The notes: a model not told the origin generated them from the sequence alone. A stretch of 64,000 nt of DNA from Dermatemys mawii (GCA_007922305.1 ML677341.1:70202911-70266910), one strand, 5' to 3'. Numbered from the stretch's first letter, positions 48,505-62,375 are shown. Program-made: numbers and translations.

Positions 48505-50732
48505 TGGCCTGATCTGGGCACCTACAACTCCTAGTGGTTGCCCACTCAACCTTAATTCACACCTTGACGCCCCACCTTGGGCATATGCATTATATTTTAC
48601 ATACTATTTTTTCCACAGTATCCTGGCCTCATTCAGTGTACAAAATGGGCCTGCAAAGTGTTTCACTGCAGTTACACAGACAATAATAGATCTGACACTT
48701 GCGAATCTTTGAGTGCTTGATTTTGCAGCCTAAATAATGTTCTTTTAACATAGGGTTTTCCCTATGTCATTATTATTTATACTACAGTACTGCCAAAAAT
48801 GTAGTAAGTTCTGTACAGACGCATAGGAGGATGCAGCTCCTGCTCCGAAGAATTTACAACCTAAAAAGAAGTGACAGAAAACCATATACATTCAAAACAC
48901 AGTCCCTCTTCAGACCATAACTGTACTTGAGTTCACATATTCCTGCTTATTCTTCTTCCTATCATCATAGTCCTTAGTGGCATTATAAGTATTTCTCCAG
49001 CTGCCAAACGTGAAGTCACATATAGAGGATTATGATTTCAGGTGGGAATAAGCAAGAAGAGCAATGAGCGCTTTAGACCCAAAGATCCTATTTTCACACA
49101 AATGTCCCTTGTAATAAAAACGAAAGACCAAAAGATCTGGGAAATATGATAAAGCAAATCTGCTTCTAAGTAAAAGGTGCTTCCGCATTTCTCATGGTGA
49201 ATTGACTGCTCTTTAAAAGGAACTGCAGGTAAGCAGCTTTAAAATTCCCTTGTCTTCCTACTTATATTTCTGTTGAATTCCTATCCAACTTTCTGCTGTG
49301 ATTACTGCCATGAAGTGTATTCTGACAGTAGAGGTTCATAGATTTTGAGCATATCTTTGATACACTTACTTTATAGACTCTTTGTTTGTCTCTATGTTTT
49401 TATGGAACCCAACTGTGGGTTCTGTGAACATGCAGTATAAAACATTCTCAGCAAAATGAGTTGCAGCTGTATAAATGTGTAGGTTGTAAATGAAGCTGAC
49501 AAGACAGCAAGAAATGCCAGCAAGAAGCCTTAGTCTTTCTTTTAAAGCAAACATGGCCTGAATTGGATGGGACAGTTCACACTTCCATGGGAATGCTGCT
49601 GTCATGGACAGGCATATTGGCAGAAGGAGAAGAGATATATCTCAAGTAGTTAGGGACAGTCTCGGGGGTGGGGGGGTTAATATCAGAACAGAGACTTTGA
49701 ATTGAACTCTGCATTAATTGCAGAACCAGTACAGTGACTGGTGCACTGGAATGATGCATTCCTGGCAACCTGTGATTCTTAGCAAATGGCTGCTGCACTG
49801 GATTTTGCTTCACTCCAAATATCAAAGCAATAACTCTCTGTTTAATTTTAAGATTTCAGAAAAAGGCCTAAATCAAAGATGTTATCAGAATGTACACGCG
49901 TGTGTACGTGCAATTTGGAGTTTGTGTATCTGAGGTTATGTTAACCAGAAGAATCCAAAGATACATCAGGGAAAATGGGGCAAAATGCTGACTGTTTACT
50001 TAAGTAACATTTAAAGAAAAGCCAATTGTATTCTGAGGCATTACATCAGCGTTAGAGACTAAATTTAATCATTAAAATGGGAAACAGAGGGAACTTCAGT
50101 CTGGCTTTAAACATAAATCTGAATTTAATCTGTCCTATGGAGTCACTGTGGACACCTCCATAATATACATAAAATCACTGGAGCAGATCCTGTGCTGCAC
50201 CTCTTGGACACATGGCCCAGGGGGAGGGGAGACAAAGGTGACTTGCCTTTGAGCCACTTGTGTCCCCTCTGTATTCCAAGTACTACTTTAACTTACAGCA
50301 GTCTCCCAAGGGCCTTGTATAGGGAGTGGAGAAGGGACCACAATCAGCCCCATTGTTTTTAAAGACTTTCCTCTACCTTTCATTTATTTAAATATCCCCT
50401 TGCTTTTTTCCCTGACTCCTCCCAAACTGGCAGTTTTATAGGGAAAATTAAGCAATATATTTTCCTGAATTATTTTCATATTTAATTTTCTGCAGAAGCT
50501 TTCCCTAGTGTATTGCTGATGTCATTTCTCAGTACTATATGCAATATAGATACAAAGGGTCTCTTATTGTTTCCTAATGCTTTAAAACTTTTTTCTTGCC
50601 TTTTTTACTTGACAAACCCTACATACGGTACCAACTCTGCACCTGGCAGGCATTGTAAAGTCAATATTTTAATGAGCAGTTCCTTCAGAAAATCCCCTCT
50701 TTTAGCCTGCAGTGAGCCCAGTGGCCCAAGGC
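48505..50732. other. Intron 3; no element recognised
   Basis: No supported feature. Confidence 0.4.
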
Positions 50733-50735
50733 TAA

Positions 50736-51411
50736 GGGCTTGGTTACACTGGCACTTTATAGCGCTATAAAGCCCCCACGAGCGCTATAACCGCCTCCCC
50801 GTCCACATTGGCAAGGCACGTAGAGCGCTATAACCGCGGAGTTATAGCGCTCCTGGTAATCCACCTCCGCATGGGGAATAAGGGCTATAGCGCAGCTGCT
50901 GTAGCGCTACAGCGAGAATGTGGACACCCATTGCGCTACAAGTGATCTCTGGAGATGCCTAGAGCCATTTAAGGCAATTAACGTCTCTTCCCTTTGTTTT
51001 GAACTCGGCTGGAGGAATGCGGAAGTACCTCTTTAGAGTTTCTCTCTTAACTCGGCAGATAAGTAATGCAAATGTTTAAGGAGGGAGCCTGTGTGAAAAC
51101 AAAGCCTTCTGTGAACGGAGGCTCGCTGACAGGCTTTCAGAAGAACGGAAAAACCACTGTCTCTCTCCCTCCACATACACACAACGCGTCCCCCCTCACC
51201 CCCCTCGTTTAAAAAGCACGTTGCACCCAGCTGAATGCTGGGATACCTGCCCTAATGCGCTGCTCTTAATGCCGCATTAAGTGCCCCAAATGTGGCCATG
51301 CTATACCACTGGCGCGTCTGAGTGTGGACATACAATAGCGCTATACATATTACTGTATAAGGGGACCGCTATAACTAATAGCGCTATAATCTTGTAAGTG
51401 TAACCATACCC
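50736..51411. mobile_element. 676-bp TIR element (Harbinger-like MITE), copy 2
   Basis: The ends are GGGCTTGGTTACACT and the inverse of GGGTATGGTTACACT. TAA stands directly outside on both sides (50733-50735 and 51412-51414), a 3-bp duplication typical of PIF/Harbinger insertions. The length equals that of copy 1 at 2787-3462, orientation is the same, and differences are scattered substitutions. There is no transposase frame, so it was presumably moved by an enzyme encoded elsewhere. Confidence 0.85.
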
Positions 51412-51414
51412 TAA

Positions 51415-52435
51415 GGGTCATATGCAACCTTCTCATTTGCTTTCACATTTAAACTAAGATGCTTTCTCATAACCAGAACCAAGGAGGCAAACAACACCAA
51501 GCACCCTTGTTGAGAATATTTATCCTTTTTTCCTGCAAGATACATTTATCACATTGATCGTGCACAATGGTCAGACTGCACCATTTAAGATGGGAGATAA
51601 TTCTCCTCTGGAAAAATGGTCTTAAAATTCCTGACAGTACCTTTGAAAGGCAGAATACTTAGCCCCAGGGTTTAGTTTATTTCTGGCAGGGATGGTTTGC
51701 CATTATCCAGATAGAGGGTGACTCATCACAGACAGGAAACAACCTCAATCGTCTCCGGTTTGGCTGTGGAATGTTAACAGGCGGACTCCTACGAGCTCTT
51801 CTCAATCACTCCACTCTCACTGCTCATTCCAATGGCTGAAGAGTTTTGTTATTTCAATAGGTAACACCGCTTATCTCAGGCTCTAAGCACTTCAACATTC
51901 CTTTTAAAAAAAAATCCCTCAAAACACATAACCTCCACACTTTGAGCAACATACCCATCTACACAAAAGCATAAGCCTACCAGCTGACAGGAGTGGTACT
52001 GCAGATTATGGGGGGGCTTGTGTGTGTGTTTGTGTGTATTATATAATATAGAGAGAAACTGAGAGAGAGAGGTGGTGGTAAAAATTGTGAGGGATAAAAG
52101 GCAAGCTTCACCTCCACACCTGACCGAACTCTTTAAAAGAGACTGGTTTCCTGGTTTATTAGATTTTTGAAAAAGAATCAGTCTCTGCTGATCTCTGTTT
52201 ACTTAAAAAAAATTTAAAAAGCTAAATCTGTTTTCTTGTTACAAGGGTTCCAAATTCTTGAACAGATCCATTATTTCCAGGTAATAGTCAAGAAGTAGTG
52301 TTTTCTTTAGCCATTGATAAAGATAGACTGTGAGTTATTTCCAGTTTGGTAAATCCAATCAGAGGGTATTTTCAAGCATTCCATAGTGTTCTAAAGTTAA
52401 TCTAATGGGTCTATGGTGGAATAGAAACAGAACTT
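51415..52435. other. Intron 3; no element recognised
   Basis: A GT-rich run near 52018-52036 and a GAGA run near 52052-52070 only. Confidence 0.4.
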
Positions 52436-53210
52436 TTGTGTCTTTGTCATGGAGGCCACGCACCAGCACAGTGCCTTCTGCTGGCCATCTCAGGAATTAG
52501 CTCTGTCAGTTGGTGCACTCTCTCCTGGTTGTGCCTCCCCTGTTGTCGTCCCTACCTGCAGACCCACCTCTGCCGAAGTCCTCTTCATGACTCAGCCCTC
52601 CGGCCGTGCCACCATCCATGTTTTTCCCCTTCCGGGGTGGGGGGCAGAGGGGAAGGGGAGATGAGGGGAGATTTCCAGTTCTACAGTCCAGCCACTTCCC
52701 CAGAGGCAAGTGGGAGGGACCTGGGCCTCCCTACAACTCTGGATCCCAGCCCAGGATCTGTAGATAGCAGTATCCTGCTGCCTTTCCTTAACTTTTCCAT
52801 CAGTGCTGCTTAAGTTCCTTGGGCCACTTCCCCGTGACCCCAGCACATTCTTCACCCTCTTCTCAGGGCTTCCAGCTCGCAAGTTCCAGCAGCCAGCCAA
52901 GAGCTCCATTTTGTTCCCCAGGTCCCTGCAACTACTGCTCTGTCCAAGGTACTAGCTTCCTTCCACCTATAAGATACCCAGCTCTCCCTCTCTGAGATTC
53001 AGGGAGTAACTGCCCCTGCCTTGCCCTGTGGTTCTTCTTATGTGGCTCTCATGAGCCCAGATTGGCTGCCCCTCACAGCCTCTCTTCCTATGGGCTGCTT
53101 CCCCTGCAGCCTCCCTAGGGCTTTATAGACCCCTTACATGCCAATGTGGGTGGATGCCCCATCACTATCCTCTTCTGCCTCTTGTGGAGGGCTATTGAAG
53201 TCATTGCTGC
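52436..53210. repeat. Unclassified C-rich repeat-like block, possibly an LTR in reverse
   Basis: Strongly pyrimidine-rich, with several overlapping open frames of 67-125 codons on both strands, none with domain character. Wording such as CTGGATCCCAGCCCAGGATC and CAGATTGGCTGCCCC recalls long terminal repeats of turtle retroelements read backwards. Similar composition occurs at 58450-58880. Ends were not found. Confidence 0.4.
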
Positions 53211-53729
53211 CGTACAGGGGACCTGCCAAACAGGGGTGAGTTATGCTCAACACAGTGGGTCATAATCACCATCACTTTGAAATGCTTCCAATTCTTGTAC
53301 TTCGTTTGTATGTGGATATTTTAGTACATTAAATTTAGTCTTCAGCTTTTGTTTCAGAAAAACTCCATCTTTTATTTTATTTTGTATGTTAAAAGTTCCT
53401 GTCAGACTTCAAGTGACAAAATCTCTTTGTCTCCCTTTCCTCCTGACTTTAAAGCTTGCCTAATGAGGCATCCTAGTTTTGAATCTGGGAGGTCAGTACC
53501 TCTTCTGCTTAAGTGGAGACCATCAAATACAGAAGTATTTGTGTATGGGAAGCTATACAAAGCTATCAAACTTATGAAACATCACACACAAATCACTTAG
53601 ACTTGGCCCACTTCTCCTAATTGCTTCCCAGTCAAGCCTTTTATTTTGAATCACACTGAAATTTGAAGCACCTTAGGTTCGAATGGTGATAGTCAACTAT
53701 GCTTTGGTAATTGTTTTTACTCTTCACAG

Positions 53730-53888
53730 GGAGTACCTGATAAAAACAAATCCAATGGGCTATATTTTAGGGATGGAAAATGCCGGATCGACTATATTCT
53801 GGTGTACAGAAAATCTAGCCCACAGACAGAGAAGAGAGAAGTATTTGAGAGAAATATCAGAGCAGAAGGACTACAAATGGAGAAAGAG
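53730..53888 (+). CDS. ANO4: ANO4 coding exon 4 of window, start of anoctamin dimerization domain
   Basis: This exon is 159 bases, exactly 53 codons, phase 0 to 0. The acceptor is ctcttcacag at 53729 and the donor gtaaga at 53889. It encodes [19 protein letters not shown], then [18 protein letters not shown], then [16 protein letters not shown]. The motif of type [18 protein letters not shown], followed by F-x-x-N-x-RAEGL-x-x-EKE, is the beginning of the anoctamin dimerization domain shared by TMEM16 proteins. ANO4 is a calcium-dependent scramblase/cation channel family member, and this part is cytosolic. It is the most conserved exon in the window and the last one present. Confidence 0.96.
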
Positions 53889-53963
53889 GTAAGAGAGCTT
53901 CTCTGATGAAAAATTTAAAATATAAAACTCTATATTTTACTCTGATTCTCATTTACTCTAAGG

Positions 53964-54246
53964 CAGTGATACTCAGACTGAGGCTCGTGAGTTGCAAGCG
54001 GCTTCTTAATGTGTTTCCTGTGATTCTTTGAAGGACATGATATCAAACCACTGTGATTTAATTACTAACCAATCAGGATGCTTTTACTATGTTTTTAACC
54101 AGTTGTAGAATACTTGGTCAGTCATTGGGCTGTGAGACTAATAGATATATAGTAAATGAAACCATAAAGTCACACTACTTTGGCTCTTTTGGGTAAATGT
54201 TGACCTCTAATTTGGTTCTTGAGCCACTGAGGTCTGAGTGTCACTG
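53964..54246. mobile_element. hAT-like MITE (283 bp)
   Basis: The left end CAGTGATACTCAGACTGAGG and the right end, inverse, CAGTGACACTCAGACCTCAG form the terminal inverted repeat. The 8-base flanks CTCTAAGG (53956-53963) and CACTAAGG (54247-54254) match at seven positions, as expected of a hAT target duplication. It lies just after ANO4 exon 4. Confidence 0.82.
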
Positions 54247-54351
54247 CACTAAGGCCTCTTTACACTGCCCTGGCAGAGGAAAGGGGACTTAAAGTGGGTG
54301 TCAATATACAGAGCAGTGTAAATGGGTCTTACTGTAAATGAGAATCAGACT

Positions 54352-54480
54352 CACAGATTTTAAGGCCAGAATGAACCACTAAGATCATCTTGTTTGATCT
54401 CTGACACTGGAGAGGCCATAGAATTTCTTCCAGTGATTCCTGCACTTGAGGGAATAATTCTTCCCTACCATATACTATCA
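54352..54480 (-). repeat. Diverged CR1-type 3' fragment
   Basis: AGATTTTAAGGCCAGAATGA and ACTAAGATCATCTTGTTTGA resemble the reverse complement of a CR1-family 3' end common in sauropsids. Confidence 0.6.
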
Positions 54481-57400
54481 AGCCTTCTACTGTGCAAAAA
54501 TTTGAGATTAATGAGCAACATAACTGCCATATAAACTAATGATATTTCTGATACCAAACTCTACCATCAATAATGGGAAAACTAACATGAAATATACTAT
54601 GTCAACTTATATTCCACTCATATGTAGCAGGGGCAAAACTTATATATACCATATATGGGTAAGTGTCTTAGTAACATGAGGAACATACTTAAACATATCT
54701 CTTCAAATGTGCACATTTTCTGCCCATCCCCTACTTCTTTTTACACTTATTCATAAGTTAGTGTGATAGAGGAGGGGGGCTTGAGACTCAGTGCCAGTCA
54801 GCGTGGAGGACTATGACTAGCACTTAACCTTACTTGTGCCTCATTTACTCTTACTTGTACTGAAGTGTAATGCTTGTTATTCAAGGCCTTCCTGAACTAC
54901 CTGCTATGCGTCTGTTTATCTACCTGTCTTTATACACTGTTCCACTGATTTTTAAAGTGCATGTTATCAACCATATGCCTGTAGTTCTTCTGCACATGCC
55001 CCTGAACAGCACACTTCCTATCAGAATGCTAACTGGGGAAAATTGGCAGGTCTTTCTCTTTGAAAGGAATGAAAATTCGATACATGTCTGCCTTCCTTTT
55101 AACATTTTTTTTCTGATTGAACATAGATATCATATTAGAACATCAACATTTACCAGTAGCTACTAGATCAAGGTATCTTGGAAATAACCTTCATGTCACA
55201 GCTGTAGTATAACAGTGTATTTATTACATAGGTTTCTTGCTTGTACTCACAATGCCTGTTTCACAGAGGAACTTCAACATCATGTTAACTTGTTATTAGC
55301 TAATACAGGAATATGTGGTTGTTCAGCCCCAAATCACAAAATCTGATCTTCTTTCATAATATAAAGTCTAGAACAAACATGGGAAAATATTTTTGTAGCT
55401 TATTAAGTTTTATCAAAGCAGAAGATGAACATGTAATGAATCCTGCCTATTGATCTGTCTGTCCAATAGTACTATTTTGAAGAACTGTTTTATTTTGAGT
55501 AATTTGAAACAGGCTTTTGGATTTATTATGGTACTGAGACCAATGGTGAAAACTCTAAAGGCACTATCTTCTATGTATGATGGACCTTAAATGTAGCATT
55601 TTGTATGGGAAACTTTTGAAGTATTTGCCTTTAAGGTATTTGGTATTGATTTTTGAGATTCTGTCTCTGGTGGCTATATAGTTGTCTTCTTTCAAGTCAA
55701 TGTGCCTTTATTAGCATTTGCTCTTTTACTACCTAGCATACAAGTCTTCTCTGAATGTTCTGCCATCTCACTATTCATTTCAATTTCTCTGTTATGCCAC
55801 TGACATGCAGCTATATTTCTCATTAATACTGTTTGACCCAATGTGACTTCCTGCTAGAATTAGTAATTGGACATCTCTAAATTTTGTTTCACTCAGAATG
55901 ATCAAAATGAGGTTGTTACATAGCTCTAGTAAATACTTTTAATATCTAAATGTGTAGTCTTTTAGAACTTATGACTGACTTTAAATTAAACCCTAAGATA
56001 CATATTTTATAATCATTTTGTCCTTGAATTGAATTATAATCAGACGGAATGAGTAGAATTACAGTACCAGTAGCTTTCTCTGTGTATTAGCAACCTCCAA
56101 GTTTGAACTTGGTGGAATGACTAATTTATGCTTTGATTGTGTCTCATTTCAATTGCATGGGTCTGTCCTTTGATGAGAGTTCCAAATCAATCTGAGTTTC
56201 AGTGCTGGAATGTATAAATAGCAGCTTTGGTTGGTGCTCCTTATTGATACATAATGAACCTGCTTCCAGTGGGAAGAGAGCTAAGTTTAGCTAAGAAGAT
56301 GTGGGAGACAGCTATCTCCAGTTCCGGCTGCTGAATGCCAGCAGGTTTATCAGATGTGAATCCTGGAGTAAAGTGAACATGGGTTATTCAGTAATTTTCT
56401 GTTTGACTCTTGATTGTTTTTCATCTGGCTACTTATTTGTTTGTGATGTTGCTTTGGGATTCTGAAGTTAGTTCTGTCTGCTTTAGCCTTTTAATTTGAG
56501 ATGAAGTGTTGAAAAGGAAACCTGAAGGGCTATTCGCACTACAACTTTGAAACCAAATTCACCAGAAACACTGCAATGAAAGTATGACATATGGTACTGG
56601 CTACTCTGACAAATGCAAATGATGCAAGAGCCTGTGAAAGCAGTTTTTGAACTAGTAAGACAAATAGCATGAAATGTAAAAGATAAACCACAAATGCAGA
56701 GAGAAGAGGGGGCACAATATCAGAAATATGAAACTGACAAAATCTGGACAGTTTCTGACTGATGAATATTTTGCCCATGTGTACCATCCCCTAAGAGTTC
56801 TCAGACAGGTTCCTGAGCTGTATTACATGGCTCTCATTTGGAAATTCCACCATAATCTTATTATCTTCAGCAATAAACGATGAGGAGGTGCTAGCATGAA
56901 AAAGAAATCTTTAAATACCAAAGTGATTCAGGATATAGAGGGCAGAGCTGTGATAGCAATAATTAATCGGAGTGGTCATGAATTCACAATTGGCTAAACA
57001 GCACTGGTACTGATTTTTATGCAATGTTAAAATAAATATTTTTTCAATGTACACTGAATTGGAGATAGTATTACTGTCTTGTCTCAGTTCGACCTGGGTC
57101 ATATCCAATACATCTGTAACTGTGAGATAAAGAAGTTCTAGGTATTTAATGAAAAATATGGGCCTAACGTAAGTTTTTAGGACTTTCCACTCCAGAGACA
57201 GACTATATCTTTGTCTCAGCCAGGTATCAAACTTTCCCATATTGATTTCTATTTTATCTTACAAGATTTCACAAATGATGTGAATAGCTGAGATATCTGG
57301 GCGTCAGGATTCTTATCACCCTATATTGTTGTTCAGTTTATATAAATTGGATGCAAAAAAACCCCATTCAAGTTTCTGTATTTAATGGACAGCTCAGAGA

Positions 57401-58449
57401 TGAGAATGTTGAGTTTGTCTGCTGATACAGTTTCAGTGGTTTCTATAACTACTATATGGGAGTCTTGTGTGGCCTATCAGAGGATTCAAACTGGAAAAAT
57501 ATTAATGGGAAAACAGTAATTAAGAGGCTTGTGTTCATATACTGAAGGTACTTATATCTCAACACATACCTGATACATGAAAAGATGCTTATGATACCTA
57601 GACTCTCAGATTAGATTCTATTTGATTTCAGCTCAGTTTACCTTTCCTTTTATTATAGTTCTTATAGCTATACTGAGTTATTACATATAGAATTGTTTTT
57701 GCTTACTAACATTCTTTTATCCAAATTTTTGAGCATGCCATTCATAAAATGAATGGGAAAATGTAGCTTCAGAAACATCTGCATGGTGATAAATGTGTAT
57801 ATTGAATTTGGTTAATTGTTTGGGGTGAGAGTCTGTGCTGAACTCAGTCCCTGGGGAGGACAGCGACGGTGGCTCAAAACTGTGTTTGCACCTCCTAATT
57901 TTGTGCTGCTTTGCAGTACCCATTAGACAGCCCTAGGATCCGTCTAAATTGAGGCCACTTGTCTCTTCCTGCCCGGGGCCACAGCACTACCCAGAATCTC
58001 TGAAGCCTTGTATGCATTCCCAATGCATCCCTTGCATCCTCAGCCACATCCCCAGTATGCCTCCTACTCTTGTAAGTCCCAAACATTTTAGTACTGCAAC
58101 TCCTTTGTAGATATTTTTAAATGTGGTGGGGCCCTACAACCAAATATTGTTTTTTCTTTTGTTTGTTTGTTTTTTACTGACACAGGACACAAGATTCAAG
58201 AGGGATTTGAAACAAAAATTTGTACTGTTTTGCAACTTGTTCGTCACACAGTTTGTTTAATTCTATAATCCAATTGTGGCAGTGCTCACTCACCTTTGGC
58301 ACGTCTCTTATGTCGGTGGGGGATGTTGCCACTATCTTCAGCTCCAGCAACTCCTGAAATCTGCCTGCCACTGGCCCCAGGTTTTCTGTGGCTCTTCCCA
58401 ACTCACCTACATTTAGACCCATTCCAAGATAGCATAAACAAGTCCAAAC
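54481..58449. other. Intron downstream of exon 4; no element recognised
   Basis: About 4 kb of AT-rich sequence. The minus-strand frame at 58174-58422 has no recognised family. No further ANO4 exon was found here. Confidence 0.4.
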
Positions 58450-58880
58450 AAAAGTCCAAATGAATAATTCTTCTGTCCTCTTGGGCTACCAAAGTCTTCT
58501 CTTCTCTACTTAAAAACCCTGTCTCAGGGCTTCCTCCCACAGGAGCCTACTTTGCTCCCACTGTGAGTTTCCCTCTGTAGAAAAGTCCTGCCTTCCCCGC
58601 AGTCTCTCTCTAGATCTTGCCCCCATTTTTCCAGGGCCCACCATAAGGACCAGTCTTGTCCCTCTGGCCTTCCTTAGTCTGCCTACCCCAGGCCTTTCAA
58701 GAAAGGGAATGCCCTACCTCCTCTCCATGGGTCTTCCCTCCACAACTGAGCTCCCTCAGTTGACTTATTAGGCCTTGCTCTGCCTCGTCTGGCCAGGAAG
58801 CAATTAATTAATCAGCCACCTTACAGATGCAGAGCATGACTAACTGGAGTTTTTGTCCCTTATCTTCCAGGTGATGGGGG
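58450..58880. repeat. Unclassified C-rich repeat-like block
   Basis: Pyrimidine-rich stretch resembling 52436-53210 in style (CAGGGCTTCCTCCCAC, CTTTCAAGAAAGGG). Ends unknown. Confidence 0.35.
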
Positions 58881-59118
58881 TTAAGTCCCATCACACCAAT
58901 CTAATCCAGGTTTTTAAACTATAATTTGCAAATATGAATTTTTTTTGGTGAGTTTGCACACACCAAAGATTTTAGTAAGAAAAATACACCTTTTCAAATT
59001 ACATAGTTGCACAATGTTTGGATGTATCTCTAATAGCACTAGATGTAAGGTTTTTTTGAGGTTTAAACAATTTCTATGTTTGTTTTTTGATCACTTTCAT
59101 TTTTTTCTTTTTGAAAGT

Positions 59119-60300
59119 CTAACACTGGAAACATCTTAGAAACTCCCTTTTCAGTGTGGCATTTCCAAAGTCAAACTGCTTCATGAATCCCCTGATTTTG
59201 TTTTTTATGTAAAGTGTATTTGGATTCCTATCTTGAAGTGTTGGGTTCAGAGCCTTCAGTTTGTCAAACATGTCCTCCAGGTAAACTAACATAGTCAAGA
59301 AGTTCATATTACACATACGTAGTCTGCAAGGTCTGTTTTTCCAAGGAGGAAATTCTGACACACAATTGAAATATGCGTAATAACATTTTTCCATATCAAA
59401 ACTACCTGACTTCACTGTGAAACAGAAGTTGAGTGTGGGGAACCCTTTTTTTTGCACAGCACACTAAAATAATTTTTGTTCACTGCTTGGTATTTTATAA
59501 AATTATCAGTTTTAATGAAAATGTCAAGGCCTCTTGTATTTCAGGTTGTCACTTCTTTGATGCCAAAGTTTGGCAATGAATCATGCAGTGTGTCCCAATT
59601 GCTGCTGGTCCCACTTCAGTTACTTCTGCTACCCATCTCACTATTTTTTCCAGTCATGGCTACTGCCCATCAGTGCACAGCCCCATACAAGTAGCCCAGT
59701 TAAAACATTCATCCACTATTAATTTATCGGATATTAAATATTTCCTTCCTGGTTGTTTGGGTTGGGATTTCTTTGTAACATAGTAGTTCTTCAGCTGTTG
59801 TACTTGCTTTGACAAATGTCACATAATGCAGAAGTCGAGCCATGTTGGCTATGTCTGTGGATTCCTCAAGCTGAAGTGCACAATATTGACTCTTCCTAAC
59901 TTGTTCTATCAATCGGTCCTGGACATTTTCTGCGAGGTTAACAGTGCATTGACCAATAGTGTTTTTTTGACATAGGAATGGTTTTCAGTGCAGTGGCTGC
60001 TTGTTCTCTGATCATAATTCTACACACGTCTATTGCTGCTGGAAATAGAAGGGTCTTGCCAATTGTGTGTGCTTGTGTGCATTTTGTAAACTTGCATGTC
60101 CACAACATAAGATGCTTCTAAGGCTTTTGGGGAACAGTTGCTCGTTTAGACATGGCTTTTTTGTTTGTTTTTTGTTTTGTTTTGCTAATGCTTCTCATTT
60201 GACTGAAAAAATCACAGCGCTTATTTACAGATTCTTGGTGTTTGGTCTCTAAATGCCTCTGTAGTTTCCCTGACCTCAAACTTTCATTTACCATCACCTG
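59119..60300 (-). pseudogene. Decayed hAT transposase (ZBED5/FAM200-like) gene
   Basis: Read from 60300 downward, broken frames give in order: RSGKLQRHLETKH (end of a BED-type zinc finger, near 60255-60290), QLEESTDIANMARLL (59840-59870 region, the hAT core around the first acidic residue), NWATCMGLCTDG (second acidic position, near 59675), THCMIHCQTLASKK (near 59555-59595), LLFHSEVR (near 59410-59430), and YLEDMFDKLKALNPTLQ (59220-59285). This is the domain order of hAT transposases and of their domesticated relatives. Multiple stops and frameshifts interrupt it. The terminal inverted repeats were not located. Confidence 0.85.
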
Positions 60301-62375
60301 AAAATAAATGACCCATTGAGACTGTGGACTTCATGCAATAATATTGAGACATGAAAATCCAACATAATGTAACTGCCATCACATTATCTACTTTGCTTCC
60401 TTTTCTGTTTAAATTTATTAAAAATCATCTTCTTTGGCCAAACCTTTGCTACACGTAGCCTTTTTGTCCTCCACTCCAGCAGGGAACTTTCCTCCAAGGT
60501 ACTTCCTGCTGAATCCTGTCCCCACCAGCAACTTCTCTGGAGAATGCCCTCTGCAAGAGTGAAGGGCACAGAGAGATTCTCCCCTTGCCCGCTAGCAACA
60601 GCAGTATAAGATGCATAGATAAGATGCAGGTGATTTTTAAGCCTGGTTTAATAATCTCTTAATTAGAAAAAAACAAGCGTGTGGTTTAAAATTATTTCCC
60701 AAATTCCCGTGGCTCTGCCATGAATCCTTTGTGGCTCCTCAAGGCAACAGTGATTCACAGTTTGAGAAGCACTGCCGTACACCAGTACTTGCAAAGGGAA
60801 CTTCAGAAGGAAGCGCGTAGGCTGTTTTCTGCACCAAGAATTCTCCCTCACAGATCAGGATCATTTAGAGCCCCTCTTCATCACTCTTGCACTTTTACCT
60901 GGCATAAAGGGGCTGCAGTGGGGGTGAGAATCTCATTGGTTATGTTTCTATACTATAAATAATGCAACCTTAGCTACTTCACCTAAACAGCATAACAAAA
61001 GTCACTTTAAATATGCTGATAGAGATAAATAAATAGGAATCTTGCATGAGTAGTCAGCCTGCTCATGTTATTTAGGATAGTAGGATCAGGCTCTGTATTT
61101 TTATTGTATATATGTAGGTTAATGTTTCTGTATGAAATCAGTAAAATGTTTTAAAACACCAACAAAACCCTTCAGTCCTCTATGTGCCAACAAGCAAATA
61201 CCACATACTCCTGAGAGTCACTGGAGGTAGAGCATTGCCCATAAACTAATTTTTGATATTTTTCAAAAATCAGTCAACATGTTTGGGTTTCAGTCTGCTT
61301 GTTGATCTTCACTTTCAGTTAAAGAAAGGGTTGGTTTCATGTACCAGTATTTCATTTTTCTGTTAACCATTCATGTTATGTGCTTCAGTGCTATATGCCA
61401 GATTAAAAACTTCAACATTGTCACCATCAGAGTCAAAATGTTACCAGATCATCCCCTAATTGTACTGGATTTTCTGCCTTAAGCAGCAACTGACATTTTT
61501 GGGGCAACATCTGCCAGTTGATATGCAGCAGAAGTATAAAATAGGTACTCATTGCAAGACAGCTCATTCCAGTCTTCACTAATGTGTGTGAACTGATAGC
61601 TACCAGTAGGTATAATTTAAGTCTGAAAAGCATTTGGGGATCATTCTGAATCAAAGATATTATATAAATATATTATTATTATTATTTGACTTCATGGATT
61701 CTGAATGTGTTTGTGGAGGGATAGTAAGTACTTTCTAAAGTAGTTTCCCTTAACATGGCTATAACTTTGTGCTAATAGGGACAAGGCTGTAGAGATTTAG
61801 TACTGTGTATTGAGAAAGTTGCATGTACTCAGCAATGACTTGGCTCAAGTCTTGTTGAAAGTAACGAATGTAATGAGAAATCACAAATGATGAGAATACA
61901 CAGTGTAGTATAACATAGTGCCTCTTGACTGATTCCCAGATGTAAAACCAAAATTAGATTGAGACCATGTCAAAGTGAGGTAAAAGGCTTGAAATATAGG
62001 CTGAGTAGAGAGCAAACTTTAAAAGCTGAAATTTAAAATACAATTATGCTCAGAAAAGTGATAATGTGAAAATGCCATATTTTTAATCAACAGCTCTTCC
62101 TCCAATATATATTCAGTTATATCAGTTTTCTTTTCTGACAAAAAATAACTTCTCCTACTTTGTTCTCTTGTTAGTACTTCGGAGTCAACACAGTTACGTT
62201 GGAATGAGCTGTGATTTGTTCCCGCTCATGCATTATTAACAGTGTTACTAATGAAGTTCCAATTGTACACCCTTTATTATTGGTTGTGATGCATGAGCTG
62301 GAAAGAATAGCTTGACTTGCAGATTCCACATTGTGTTAGCAGAGCTGGCTGTTAGAAAAGATATCTTGTAAGCTT
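60301..62375. other. Intron; no clear element
   Basis: About 60710-60776 ends in CACAGTTTGAGAAGCACTG, which looks like one end of a hAT-type element whose partner end was not found. An ATT run lies near 61672-61688. Confidence 0.4.

Noticed and set aside
52436..52813. 125-codon plus-strand frame
   Set aside because: The C-rich block has four overlapping frames on both strands, typical of low stop-codon frequency and not of a gene.
54870..55166. 98-codon plus-strand frame as a possible ANO4 exon
   Set aside because: No similarity to the expected ANO4 sequence after the EKE end of exon 4, and no proper acceptor/donor pair at matching phase.
58174..58422. 82-codon minus-strand frame downstream of the hAT relic
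   Set aside because: I could not connect it to the transposase or to any family, so it is not reported as a gene.
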